A stretch of 64,000 nt of DNA, taken from Micromonospora chaiyaphumensis (GTDB lineage Bacteria; Actinomycetota; Actinomycetes; Mycobacteriales; Micromonosporaceae). This document shows positions 45,598-53,785 of this stretch, in pieces. The stretch spans positions 186,001 through 250,000 of the forward strand of contig NZ_FMCS01000007.1 in assembly GCF_900091435.1 (NCBI RefSeq). The letters are read 5' to 3'. The notes under the pieces are model-generated. The model did not search any database. It had not been told where the DNA came from and saw only the letters and a list, made by a program, of their open reading frames with translations. Position 1 is the stretch's first letter. Each line of letters starts with the position of its first letter. A program made the translations under genes and the position numbers.

Positions 45598-45912
45598 TCA
45601 GGCGGCGGGCGTGGCCTGCAGGCGCGGGCCGGACTCGCGCAGCTCCCCCACCGTGGGCGACGCCGCGTCCTCCGGCGTGCCGGAATCAGGCGTCTGGAAC
45701 AGGTAACGGACGAACTCCCCACCCGCCTCGTTGTCGTCGGCTCCCGGCCACTGCCCCACACAGTCGACGCCGACGACCTCACGTCCGGTGCCGTCGATCT
45801 CCTCCAGCAGCGCCCAGAGGGTCACCGGGTAGCTGCGGGTGCCACCCGGGTCGACCTGCCACCGGGCGTACCAGCCGGGCCGGGCGGGGACGATCTCCAC
45901 GATCCGTTTCAT
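45598..45912 (-). CDS. conserved hypothetical protein (104 aa)
   Basis: I do not recognise a family. It begins MKRIVEIVPARPGWYARW, with a compact beta-rich start and the GVDCVGQWPGADD segment, then a low-complexity acidic tail. No signal peptide or membrane helix is seen. It is divergent from the DUF2267 fusion gene. ATG 45912 is the first start that gives this compact protein; the frame upstream is open but empty of signal. Confidence 0.6.
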   Translation of the reverse strand: MKRIVEIVPARPGWYARWQVDPGGTRSYPVTLWALLEEIDGTGREVVGVDCVGQWPGADDNEAGGEFVRYLFQTPDSGTPEDAASPTVGELRESGPRLQATPAA

Positions 45913-46028
45913 GACGACCTGCCCTTCCGCGTGCGTCGGAAGTTCTTCCGGTCCACCACGATCGTGCGGCCCCCCGGGGTGACCGGTCCTCACCCGCAGC
46001 GAGTGAAGCGGCCGGTTCGCCGGCAGCC

Positions 46029-46054
46029 GTTTCCTTCCCGGCAGCGCCGGGAAG
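46029..46054 (+). promoter_or_regulatory. weak SigB/SigF-like promoter (GTTT-N16-GGGAAG)
   Basis: GTTT (46029-46032) is followed 16 bp later by GGGAAG (46049-46054), a poorer match to GGGTA. The -10 half coincides with a perfect CCTTCCCGGC-AGC-GCCGGGAAGG hairpin, which could be its real meaning. It is 43 bp upstream of the next ATG. Confidence 0.35.
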
Positions 46055-46096
46055 GCGACCGGCGCAAGCGCAACCGACCAGGAACGAGGTGCGACG

Positions 46097-47068
46097 ATGC
46101 GCAAGCAGATGGAGGGCGACAACCAGCGCCGCCGGGCCCTGGCCCGGGACGCCCGGGGACGCGGCCAGCTCCCCAGCCGGACCGGCGCCAGCCTGAGCGC
46201 GTCCAAGCAGATCACCTCGCTGGACCGGCGCGAGCGGTCCGGCCCGCCGCCGGCCGGCCGGCGCAAGCCGGACACGACGCGCGGCGGTCCCGCGCCGCCG
46301 CCCGCGGCCGTGGCGGAACGCCCGCGCCCGCTGCCCGACGAGCGACCGCCCCCGGTGACCACGCTGGGCTACCGGGATCTCGTCGGCGACGTGAGCCGGC
46401 GGGCGGGCGTCGACTTCTTCACCGCCAAGGTGGCGGCGGAGGCGACCGTGCTCGCGCTGGCCGGGGCGCTCGACGAGGCCGAGCGGGAACGGCTGCTCGA
46501 GGCCGTGCCGGTGAAGCTGCACGACGTGGTGCCGGTGGAGGGCATCGAGCGCCGGCGCGACCTGCCCGGCTTCCTCGACGAGGTGGGCCGGCACAGCCGC
46601 CTCACCCCGGAGCAGGCCCGCTACCAGGCGCAGGCCACCCTGGCCGCGCTCGCCGACGCGGACGGCGAGCTGGTCGAGTCGCTGCGCGTACCGGACGGGT
46701 TGCGGGACCTGCTCGCGCCGCCGGTGGCCGGCGGCGGCCTGGTGGGCGCCACGTCCGCGACCGCCCCGCTGGACGAGCAGGAGCTGCGCGACGCGCTCGC
46801 CCAGCTGCCGTACTGGTCCAGCGACCGGCAGTCCCTGGTGCGCACCATCGAGCTGCCGACCGGCAACCTGGACCGGGTGCTCGACCGGCTCGACCAGCTC
46901 CGGGCTGAGGCCGGGCGCGGCCCGCAGATCGGCCGGCCCGACGCGGACAGCGCCGTGCTCACGGTGCGCAGCCAGCAGGTCGACGGGGTGACGGCGTCGG
47001 ACGTGGACCTGGCGAGGCGGGTCGACGACGCGATCGACGAGGCCGGCGCCGGGATGGCCACGGGCTGA
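46097..47068 (+). CDS. DUF2267 protein fused to a degenerate pterin-carbinolamine-dehydratase domain
   Basis: This 323-residue protein has three parts. The basic first 50 residues (MEGDNQRRRALARDARGRG, SLSASKQ) resemble small stand-alone actinobacterial proteins. A DUF2267 domain follows (about 90-210; YRDLVGDVSRRAGVDFFTAKVA). The last ~95 residues look like pterin-4a-carbinolamine dehydratase (LDEQELRDALAQLPYW, DGVTASDVDLARRVDDAI). The dehydratase's His-His-Pro active-site block is replaced by RGPQIG, so the domain is probably non-catalytic and used for dimerisation or binding. Confidence 0.75.
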   Translation: MRKQMEGDNQRRRALARDARGRGQLPSRTGASLSASKQITSLDRRERSGPPPAGRRKPDTTRGGPAPPPAAVAERPRPLPDERPPPVTTLGYRDLVGDVSRRAGVDFFTAKVAAEATVLALAGALDEAERERLLEAVPVKLHDVVPVEGIERRRDLPGFLDEVGRHSRLTPEQARYQAQATLAALADADGELVESLRVPDGLRDLLAPPVAGGGLVGATSATAPLDEQELRDALAQLPYWSSDRQSLVRTIELPTGNLDRVLDRLDQLRAEAGRGPQIGRPDADSAVLTVRSQQVDGVTASDVDLARRVDDAIDEAGAGMATG

Positions 47069-47122
47069 GCCACGCACGGTCGCGGGCCGGTGGGCGTCCC
47101 GCCCGCCGGCCCGCCGTGCCCC

Positions 47123-47128
47123 GGGTAG
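47123..47128 (+). promoter_or_regulatory. GGGTAG -10-like element before the spermidine-synthase-like gene
   Basis: GGGTAG (47123-47128) is 11 bp upstream of GTG 47140, the same geometry as the well-matched promoter before the AI-2E gene (47959-47964, ATG 47974). No GTTT -35 is visible, so this one is tentative. Confidence 0.35.
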
Positions 47129-47139
47129 CGTTGCCGGCC

Positions 47140-47931
47140 GTGGAGAGCGACGCCGAGGCCCTGGAGATCGTCGTGGACCCGGCCCGACCCAGCGGCCGGA
47201 CGCTGCTCGCCGCCGGGGTCGAGCAGTCCTACGTCGACGTCGCGGATCCCCGCCACCTGCACTTCGAGTACGTGCGGCGGATGGCGGCCGTGGTCGACCT
47301 GGCCGCACCGCCGCGCCTGCCGCTGGCGGCCCTGCACCTGGGCGGCGGGGCGCTCACCCTGCCGCGCTGGCTGGCCGCCACCCGCCCCGGCTCCCCGCAG
47401 CGCGTGATCGAGCGGGACCCGGCGGTGGTCGACCTTGTCCGCCGCGAGCTGCCCCTGGTGCCGGCCGAGGTGGCCGTCGAGATCGGCGACGCCCGGGACG
47501 CGGTGACCGCCGCCCCGGCCGGGGCGTACGACGTGGTGCTCGCCGACGTCTACCGGGCGGCCCGGATGCCCCGGCACGTGACCAGCGTCGAGTTCGCCGC
47601 CGCGGTGGCCCGGGTGCTGCGCCCGGACGGCGTCCTCCTGGTCAACGTCACCGACCTGCCGCCGCTGGTGCACACCCGGACCCAGGTGGCCACGCTGCGG
47701 GCGGTCTTCGCCGACGTCTGCCTGGTCGCCGACCGGCGGATGCTGCGCGGCCGGCGGTACGGCAACCTGGTGCTCGCCGCCGCCACCCGCCCCGAGCGCC
47801 TGCCGGTACGCCGGCTCGTCGCCCGCGCCGCCGGCGATCCGGTGCCCGGCGGCGTGCTGCACGGGGCGACCCTCGACGCGTTCGTCGCCGGCACCCTGCC
47901 GGCCACCGACGCCAGCCTCGCCGAGCGCTGA
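47140..47931 (+). CDS. spermidine-synthase-like (class I methyltransferase fold) protein
   Basis: This 263-residue protein resembles spermidine/spermine synthases. It has ALHLGGGALTLPRWL as motif I, RVIERDPAVVDLVRREL, the IGDARDAV acidic turn and YDVVLADVYR. The polyamine-synthase catalytic YxDxxDP is not clear, so aminopropyl transfer is unproven. I start at GTG 47140 rather than 47116 because a likely -10 (GGGTAG) would otherwise fall inside the gene. It is followed 42 bp later by the AI-2E permease gene. Confidence 0.75.
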   Translation: MESDAEALEIVVDPARPSGRTLLAAGVEQSYVDVADPRHLHFEYVRRMAAVVDLAAPPRLPLAALHLGGGALTLPRWLAATRPGSPQRVIERDPAVVDLVRRELPLVPAEVAVEIGDARDAVTAAPAGAYDVVLADVYRAARMPRHVTSVEFAAAVARVLRPDGVLLVNVTDLPPLVHTRTQVATLRAVFADVCLVADRRMLRGRRYGNLVLAAATRPERLPVRRLVARAAGDPVPGGVLHGATLDAFVAGTLPATDASLAER

Positions 47932-47939
47932 CCGGCGGG

Positions 47940-47964
47940 GTTTCCGCTGGTCCGGGGCGGGTAG
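47940..47964 (+). promoter_or_regulatory. SigB/SigF-type promoter; leaderless AI-2E transcript
   Basis: GTTT at 47940-47943 (within GGGGTTTCC) and GGGTAG at 47959-47964 are separated by 15 bp. The ATG at 47974 begins nine bases after the -10, so the mRNA should be leaderless. Confidence 0.7.
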
Positions 47965-47973
47965 CCGCGCCGG

Positions 47974-49098
47974 ATGAGCAACGCCGACGACCGGTACACC
48001 GCCCGCCGGGCGCTCATCGTGATCGGTCTGGTGCTCGCCACGCTGATCGGGCTCGGGCTGATCTGGGCGACCCGGCGGGTGCTCGTGTGGGGCCTGGTCG
48101 CGGCGTTCCTGGCGGTGGCGCTGAAACCCCTTGTCGACCGGGTGGAACGGCGGCTCGTGCGGCACCGGGCGCTGGCCACCCTGCTGGTCTTCCTCGGCAC
48201 CTTCGTGCTGCTCGCCGCGCTGGGGACGGTCATCGTGCTGCCGCTCGTGGACGAGGTGGGCCGGTTCGCCGACCGGGCCCCCGAGCTGCTCCGCGAGGCG
48301 CGGGCCGGGCGGGGGCCGGTGGGCGAGGTGTTGAACCGCTTCCACCTGCGCCGGTACGCCGACGCCCACGCCGACCAGCTCCAGCGCTACGGCGCCCGGC
48401 TCGGCCAGCCGGCCGTCGGGGTGGTCCGGGGCGTGCTGGAGATCGTCGCCGGGGTCCTGACCGTGGTGGTGCTGGCGTACCTCATGGTGCTGGAGGCTCC
48501 GAAGATCATCGCGGGGACGCTCAAGCTGGTCGGCGACGGCGCGGCGGTGCGGCTCCGGCGCATCGGGCAGGACTCCTCCCGGATCATCACCGGCTACCTC
48601 AGCGGCAACCTGCTGATCAGCGTGATCTGCGGTGGCCTGACCTTCGCCGTGCTCTTCGTCGTCGGGGTGCCGTTCGCCGGGGTGATCGCCCTGGTGGTCG
48701 CGCTGACCGACCTGGTGCCGCTGGTGGGTGCCACCATCGGGGCGATCGTCGCGGCCGGCGCCGGGTTCCTGCACTCCCCCACGGCGGGCGTGGTGGTGCT
48801 GGTCTTCTTCGTGGTCTACCAGCAGGTCGAGAACCACCTGCTGCAACCGGTCATCATGGCCCGCGCGGTCCGGCTGAACCCGCTGACCGTGCTGGTCAGC
48901 GTGCTGCTCGCCGCCGAGCTGGCCGGCCTGGTGGGCGCCCTGCTGGCCATCCCCGCGGCCGGGATCGGGCAGGTCCTGCTGCGCGAGTTCGCCCGCACCG
49001 GCCGCCAGGCCCTGCCGGTGCCGGCCGCCGCCGGCCCGGACGCGGCGGCCGGCGGTCGGGGCCCCACGGAGGAGAGCCCGCCGCCGGCCGGCGGTTGA
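47974..49098 (+). CDS. AI-2E family (YdiK/PerM-type) membrane permease
   Basis: This 374-residue protein has the eight-helix AI-2E family pattern: two helices at 12-60, a hairpin around 65-95, a helical periplasmic segment (100-150), then VVLAYLMVLEAPK, SGNLLISVICGGLTF, GVIALVVALTDLVPLVGATIGA and the final YQQVENHLLQPVIMARAV block. The family was named for autoinducer export, but members are also salt or pH antiporters; the substrate here is unknown. Low-complexity C-terminal tail. Its leaderless SigB/SigF-type promoter hints at osmotic or pH stress. Confidence 0.88.
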   Translation: MSNADDRYTARRALIVIGLVLATLIGLGLIWATRRVLVWGLVAAFLAVALKPLVDRVERRLVRHRALATLLVFLGTFVLLAALGTVIVLPLVDEVGRFADRAPELLREARAGRGPVGEVLNRFHLRRYADAHADQLQRYGARLGQPAVGVVRGVLEIVAGVLTVVVLAYLMVLEAPKIIAGTLKLVGDGAAVRLRRIGQDSSRIITGYLSGNLLISVICGGLTFAVLFVVGVPFAGVIALVVALTDLVPLVGATIGAIVAAGAGFLHSPTAGVVVLVFFVVYQQVENHLLQPVIMARAVRLNPLTVLVSVLLAAELAGLVGALLAIPAAGIGQVLLREFARTGRQALPVPAAAGPDAAAGGRGPTEESPPPAGG

Positions 49099-49109
49099 GT
49101 CCGGTCGGA

Positions 49110-50408
49110 TCAGCCGCGGCGCACCACCTCGGGCGACTCGCTCTCCAGCGGCACGGCGTTCGCCGGGACCAGGCCGAGCTGCACGGCGGGCCGGGACAGG
49201 GTGGCGTCGAGCAGCCAGTCCGCGCCGACCCGGGCCCGGTTGCTCGGCATGGCGTACAGGTGGTAGCCGCGGGTGACCGCCTTGGCCGGCAGGCCGGCGA
49301 GCGGCACGTGCAGCGGGTTGGCCGCCGCCTCCTTGCCGCCCAGGTCGACCACCCAGCCCAGGTCGCGATGCTTGTACGACTTGCGGGTGCCCTGCCCGTA
49401 CGAGGCGGCGATGTTGTGCGCCGCGAGCTTGCCCTGCCGCTGCGCGTGCTGGGCGGTCATGGCGCAGACCTGCCCGGGGCGGGTCGGATCGGGCACGGCC
49501 GCCGCGTCGCCGCAGGCGAACACCTCCGGGTAGCCGGGGACGTTGAGGTACTCGTCCACCACGAGGCGGCCCTTCTCGGTGCGCAGCCCCAGCTCGGCCA
49601 CGAACGGGTCGGGGCGCACCCCGACGCACCAGACCAGGCTGCACGTCGGCACGTACTCCCCGTCGGTCAGCAGCACCCCGTCCGGGGTGGCCTCGGAGAC
49701 CGAGGTGCCCATCCGCACGTCGACCCCGCGCCGGCGCAGCACCCGGTCGGCCGTGACGGACAGCCGCTGGTCCAGCTCGGGCAGCACGCGCGGAGCCACG
49801 TCCAGCAGCATCCAGCGGGGACGCACCTTGAGGTGGGGCCGCTGAGCCATCAGCCGGTCCGTGAAGAGCTGGCCGTGCGCGGCTACCTCGGTGCCCGTGT
49901 AGCCCGCGCCGACCACCACGAAGGTGGTCCGGGACCGCTGCTCGGCCGGGTCCTCGGCCAGCTCGGCCAGCTCGATCTGACGGACCACGTGGTCGTGGAG
50001 GTAGACCGCCTCGGGCAGGCCGCGGAAGCCGTGCGCGTACTCGGTCACCCCGGGGATCGGCAACAGCTTGTTGACGCTGCCGACGGAGAGCACCAGGCGG
50101 TCGTACGCGAGCTGGCCGTGGTCCCCCTCCGCGGAGCGGTAGCCGACCCAGCGGTTCTGCAGGTCGACCCGGTCCGCCTCGCCGATGACCACCCGGACGC
50201 CGTCGAGGGTGCCGGCGAGCGGCACGGAGATCCGGGTGGGCTCGACCACCCCGGCGGCGACCTCGGGCAGCAGCGGCAGGTAGAGGAAGTAGTCGGTCGT
50301 GTTCAGCAGGACGATCTCGGCCCGCTTGCCGGCCCGCCGGCTCAAGGCCTTCGCCGCGTGGTATCCGGCGAAACCGGCCCCCACGATCACCACACGAGGT
50401 TTCGTCAT
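49110..50408 (-). CDS. FAD-dependent pyridine-nucleotide oxidoreductase, NDH-2-like
   Basis: This 432-residue flavoprotein has the FAD motif VVIVGAGFAGYHAAKAL, the NAD(P) motif FVVVGAGYTGTEVAA, and the ACGDAAAVPD block that binds FAD. It resembles type II NADH dehydrogenases, which oxidise NADH and reduce quinone at the membrane; the C-terminal amphipathic stretch fits membrane association. No proton pumping is expected. ATG 50408 is chosen because a -10-like element lies close upstream; the frame is open 11 codons further. It follows the glycoside-hydrolase-like gene by 42 bp. Confidence 0.87.
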   Translation of the reverse strand: MTKPRVVIVGAGFAGYHAAKALSRRAGKRAEIVLLNTTDYFLYLPLLPEVAAGVVEPTRISVPLAGTLDGVRVVIGEADRVDLQNRWVGYRSAEGDHGQLAYDRLVLSVGSVNKLLPIPGVTEYAHGFRGLPEAVYLHDHVVRQIELAELAEDPAEQRSRTTFVVVGAGYTGTEVAAHGQLFTDRLMAQRPHLKVRPRWMLLDVAPRVLPELDQRLSVTADRVLRRRGVDVRMGTSVSEATPDGVLLTDGEYVPTCSLVWCVGVRPDPFVAELGLRTEKGRLVVDEYLNVPGYPEVFACGDAAAVPDPTRPGQVCAMTAQHAQRQGKLAAHNIAASYGQGTRKSYKHRDLGWVVDLGGKEAAANPLHVPLAGLPAKAVTRGYHLYAMPSNRARVGADWLLDATLSRPAVQLGLVPANAVPLESESPEVVRRG

Positions 50409-50418
50409 GCCTGCTGCC

Positions 50419-50443
50419 GTTCCCGTCGAGGACCCCGACAAAC
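50419..50443 (-). promoter_or_regulatory. possible SigB/SigF-like promoter for the NDH-2-like gene
   Basis: On the minus strand GTTT (50443-50440) and GGGAAC (50424-50419) are 15 bp apart, with the ATG at 50408 ten bases after the -10. The geometry equals that of the AI-2E promoter; the -10 differs by A for T. Confidence 0.4.
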
Positions 50444-50450
50444 GTGGCCG

Positions 50451-52598
50451 TCAGTCCGCGGAGAGCCGCACGTACCCCTTGCGGCCCACCGCCTCGAGGT
50501 CCCAGGACTGCCCGAAGGCCCGCAACCGGTCGACGGCGATCCGGCCGATCTCGGGCGGGACGTCGGGGTCGAGGACGAGGCGGCCGTCGACCGGGTTGAG
50601 GTTGAGCATCGCGCGGGCCAGGGCCAGCGGAGTGGCGCTCGCCCAGGCCTGCGGGCTGCACGCGGTCGGGTACGGCACGGCGAAGAGCAGCCGCTCGCGC
50701 GGGTAGCCGCTGAGCGCCTCGGGGAGCCGGTAGTTGAACTGCTCCGCCACCTCGATCAGCGCCAGGCTGATCCGGTTGGCCTCGGCCCGGTACCCGTACC
50801 GGGTCAGCCCGAGGACGGCGAGCGAGTTGTCGTGTGGCCACACCGTGCCGTGGTGGTAGCCGAGCGAGTCGAACAGCGCATCCTCGCGCGACAGGGTGCG
50901 GATTCCCCAGCCGGAGAAGGAGTCCTCCGCCATCAGCTGCCGCACCACCCGGTCCGCCCGCTCCGGTGGCACGATGCCGCTCCAGAGCAGGTGGCCCATG
51001 TTCGACGTCTTCGAGTCGATCCGGTTCTTGTCGCCGTCCAGGCCGACGGCGTAGAAACCACCCCGCTCCTCGATCCAGAAATCGCGGTTGAACCGGTCGT
51101 AGAGCCGAGCGGCGTCCGCGCGCAGCCGGCGGGCCAGGGCCGGGTCGTCCAGGGGGCCGTCGGCGAGCTCGGCGAGCCGCAGCTTCGCGTCGTAGCCGTA
51201 GCCCTGGATGTCGGAGGTGGCGATCGGCAGCACCGGGATCCGGCCGTCGTGGAAGACGACGCCGTTCGGCGAGTCCCGCCAGCACTGGTTCCCCAGGCCC
51301 TCCGGCGAGCGGGTGGCGTACTCGACGTAGCCGTCGCCGTCCCGGTCCCCGTAGTGGTCCATCCAGTGGAGGGCGGCCATCGCGTTGTCCCGCAGGCTCC
51401 GCACGAGGTCGTCGTCCCGGGTCCACCGCCAGTACTCGGACAGGAGGATCAGCCAGAGCTGGGTGGCGTCGGCGGTGCCGTAGTACGGGCCGTACGGCTT
51501 CAGCCCGGTCCGGGTCAGCTCCCCGCTGCGGACCTCGTGCAGGATCTTGCCCGGCTCCTCGTCGGTGAAGTCGTCACAACAGTCGCCCTGCAACCGGGCC
51601 AGGGCGAGTAGCGCGCCGCGCGCCAGGCTCGGACCGGCGACCAGTGTGTGGTAGGCGGTGAGCAGGGTGTCCCGGCCGAAGACGCTGAGGAACCAGGGCA
51701 GTCCGGCGCCGGGCAGCATAATGCGCTGCCCCTTGACCTCCAGCTCCAGCCGGAGCGCGGCGATGTCCTGCCCGGTCCGGAGCATGGTCCGCTCCAGCGC
51801 CTGACTGTCGCTGTGCAGCCGGGCCCGCTCGGCCATCCAGTGGCGGAACGGGTCGGGTACCCACCCGTGGATCACGTCCGCGATGTCGCCCCGGACCGAC
51901 TCGACCACCCCCAGGCCCGGCGGCAGCGGCACGTCCAGGTCGACGAACCACTCCTCCCGTTGGTGCAGCTCCAGCTCCCACACCAGCTCGTCGCCCTCGA
52001 CCCGGTCCGCGGGCCGCGAGGAGCAGACCCGGGTCTCGGCGGAGAAGCCCTCGGCCGCGTACGTGAAGCAGAGCTGGTCTGGCGTGTGCCGGCGGGTGAT
52101 CTGCGCGGAGCGGTCCCGGACCCCGGACTTGACCTCGAAGAGGTCGGCGAAGTCGGCGGCCGCCGCCAGGCGCAGCTCGATGCGGACCGGTTCGGGCTGG
52201 TAGGACACCAGTTCCACCCGCTCGTGGAAACCGTCGCCGATGTAGCGCAGCCGCCGGAACCCGAGGCCGTTCGCCGGGAGGCCGGGCAACTCGGGGCTGG
52301 CGAGCGCGAACTGGGCCGAGTAGTGCTGGAGGATCTCCGAGCGGAGCACGAGCAGGCGCTGGCCGTTCACCGTGAGCACCCACCCGCTGAGCAGCCGCGT
52401 GTCCAGGTGGACCAGACCACCGATGCTGCCGGCCGGCACGTCGCCGGACGGCTCCGAGTACATGAAGGTGGGGCCGTTCAGGACGGCGATGGATTCGGCG
52501 CCCAGCTCGGGCGGGATGGATCGCTGGTCCCCGCTCTCGCGGGCGGGGGCAAGCACGCCCGGCGTCGGGTCGGCCGGAGTCGGACGCACGACAGCCAT
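50451..52598 (-). CDS. glycogen-debranching-type amylo-alpha-1,6-glucosidase family protein
   Basis: This 715-residue protein has an N-terminal beta-sandwich (residues 30-230) of the glycogen-debranching N-terminal type (GPTFMYSEPSGD, GSIGGLVHLDTRLLSGW), then an (alpha/alpha)6 glucosidase domain. The latter shows LPWFLSVFGRDTLLTAYHT, GLGNQCWRDSPNGV and LGYHHGTVWPHDNSLAVLGL. Such enzymes hydrolyse alpha-glucan or related exo-glycosidic bonds; many are annotated as amylo-alpha-1,6-glucosidase without proof. No signal peptide. It may work with the treX branch of glucan metabolism elsewhere in the window. Confidence 0.87.
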   Translation of the reverse strand: MAVVRPTPADPTPGVLAPARESGDQRSIPPELGAESIAVLNGPTFMYSEPSGDVPAGSIGGLVHLDTRLLSGWVLTVNGQRLLVLRSEILQHYSAQFALASPELPGLPANGLGFRRLRYIGDGFHERVELVSYQPEPVRIELRLAAAADFADLFEVKSGVRDRSAQITRRHTPDQLCFTYAAEGFSAETRVCSSRPADRVEGDELVWELELHQREEWFVDLDVPLPPGLGVVESVRGDIADVIHGWVPDPFRHWMAERARLHSDSQALERTMLRTGQDIAALRLELEVKGQRIMLPGAGLPWFLSVFGRDTLLTAYHTLVAGPSLARGALLALARLQGDCCDDFTDEEPGKILHEVRSGELTRTGLKPYGPYYGTADATQLWLILLSEYWRWTRDDDLVRSLRDNAMAALHWMDHYGDRDGDGYVEYATRSPEGLGNQCWRDSPNGVVFHDGRIPVLPIATSDIQGYGYDAKLRLAELADGPLDDPALARRLRADAARLYDRFNRDFWIEERGGFYAVGLDGDKNRIDSKTSNMGHLLWSGIVPPERADRVVRQLMAEDSFSGWGIRTLSREDALFDSLGYHHGTVWPHDNSLAVLGLTRYGYRAEANRISLALIEVAEQFNYRLPEALSGYPRERLLFAVPYPTACSPQAWASATPLALARAMLNLNPVDGRLVLDPDVPPEIGRIAVDRLRAFGQSWDLEAVGRKGYVRLSAD

Positions 52599-52820
52599 GC
52601 GCCGACGGTAGGAGGAGTGCGGGCGAGGGTGGCATCACCCGTTCCGGATGAATCGCCAGGTGTTCTTCGGCGTCCGGGCCGTGGACCGGGCGAGGCACCG
52701 CGGCCCGGTGGCGTTCCAGCTGACCGCCCCGCTCACCCGGACCGGGCGGGGCCGCCTCACCCGGCCGCGACGGAGTCTGGTGGGAACGCGAGAGTCGATC
52801 CCGACAGAGGGGAGCCCGCG

Positions 52821-52979
52821 ATGAGCATCCTGCCGTCCGACCGACGTGAGGCCCACTACCGGCAGCAGAGTGGCCGCCCGCAGCTCACGCCCCGGCAGCG
52901 CCGGCGCGTCGAGCAGAAGGAGGCGAAGCGGCAGCGCCTGACCGGGCAGCGCCCGCAGGATCGGGGGCCCGGCCGCTGA
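52821..52979 (+). CDS. 52-residue basic protein
   Basis: A short gene with a very strong ribosome-binding site (AGGGGAG, 52808-52814) six bases before ATG 52821. The product (MSILPSDRREAHYRQQSG start, then RQRRRVEQKEAKRQR) is highly basic and helical, with no membrane segment. It might bind nucleic acid or the ribosome, but I recognise no family. Confidence 0.6.
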   Translation: MSILPSDRREAHYRQQSGRPQLTPRQRRRVEQKEAKRQRLTGQRPQDRGPGR

Positions 52980-53030
52980 GGTCCGGCGACGCCGGTGGCG
53001 GCCGCCGTTCCGGCGGTCGCCACCGCGCCG

Positions 53031-53564
53031 TCAGCCCAGCTCTGGTGCGGGGGCGGTGATCGCCCAGCGCTCGTGGTCCCGCCAGGCGCCGTCGATGAAC
53101 AGGTAGTCCGGCGAGAAGCCCTCCAACCGGAAACCGAGCCGCTGGGCCAGCCGCTTCGACGGCTCGTTGCCCGGTTGGATGTTCGCCTCCAGCCGGTGCA
53201 GCCCGAGCACCGTGAACGCGTGCTCGATCACCAGCCGGACCCCGGCCGAGGCGTGCCCGGTGCCGGCGTACGGCAGGAAGGCGGCGTAGCCGAGGTAGCC
53301 GCCGCGCAGCGCGCCCAGGACGATGCCGCTGATGTTCGCGTACCCGGCGATCGCTCCGGTGGCCCGGTCGCAGAGCAGGTACCCGGAACTGTCCCGCCCC
53401 CGGATCTTGCGCAGGTAGGCCGCGTACCGCTCGGCGTCGTCCGGCGCGGAGAGCCACGGATGGTGCAGGTCGCGGCTGCGCCGGGCGGCGGCGACGAACT
53501 CCGCCTCGTCGGTGGGGCGGGGACGGCGGATCGCGACGCGCCCGTCGCTGCGCAGGTACCTCAC
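53031..53564 (-). CDS. GNAT-family N-acetyltransferase (RimJ-like)
   Basis: This 177-residue GNAT begins VRYLRSDGRVAIRRPRPTD at GTG 53564. ISGIVLGALRGGYLGYAAF, the HASAGVRLVIEHAFTVLGLHRLEANIQP segment and NEPSKRLAQRLGFRLEGF are typical of RimJ/RimL acetyltransferases that modify the N-terminus of ribosomal proteins. The acetyl-CoA loop is GTGHASAGV, a slightly unusual Q/RxxGxG form. It is divergent from the leader-peptide/MFS unit. Confidence 0.85.
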   Translation of the reverse strand: MRYLRSDGRVAIRRPRPTDEAEFVAAARRSRDLHHPWLSAPDDAERYAAYLRKIRGRDSSGYLLCDRATGAIAGYANISGIVLGALRGGYLGYAAFLPYAGTGHASAGVRLVIEHAFTVLGLHRLEANIQPGNEPSKRLAQRLGFRLEGFSPDYLFIDGAWRDHERWAITAPAPELG

Positions 53565-53663
53565 GGTGATCCACTCTCGGTCACCCGCCCGTCCGCTGTC
53601 CAACCGGGGTCGCGCCGCGCGAGGAGAAGCCCTAGCGTGGCATCCGAGGACGGGAGGTCGATC

Positions 53664-53729
53664 ATGAGGACTGCTCCACTCGGCACGGTGCTGGTTCCCG
53701 CTTCGCCGCTGGGCCACCCGGTGTCCTGA
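53664..53729 (+). CDS. 21-residue leader-peptide-like ORF upstream of the MFS gene
   Basis: ATG 53664 has an excellent site (GGGAGG, six bases upstream) and a 21-codon frame ending at TGA 53727. TAGCGT near 53636 could be its -10. The MFS start is 57 bp downstream. A short, well-initiated frame ahead of an exporter suggests translational attenuation, but the peptide has no stalling motif I recognise. Confidence 0.45.
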   Translation: MRTAPLGTVLVPASPLGHPVS

Positions 53730-53785
53730 CCGGCGCGGCACCGCCGCCCGACCCGACACCGCCACCCTCGCCGCGAAGCGATCCG

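Noticed and set aside
46621-51426. A 1601-codon minus-strand open frame
   Set aside because: It is antisense or out of frame to well-supported genes and is low-complexity Arg/Gly/Pro/Ala sequence, as expected by chance in very GC-rich DNA.
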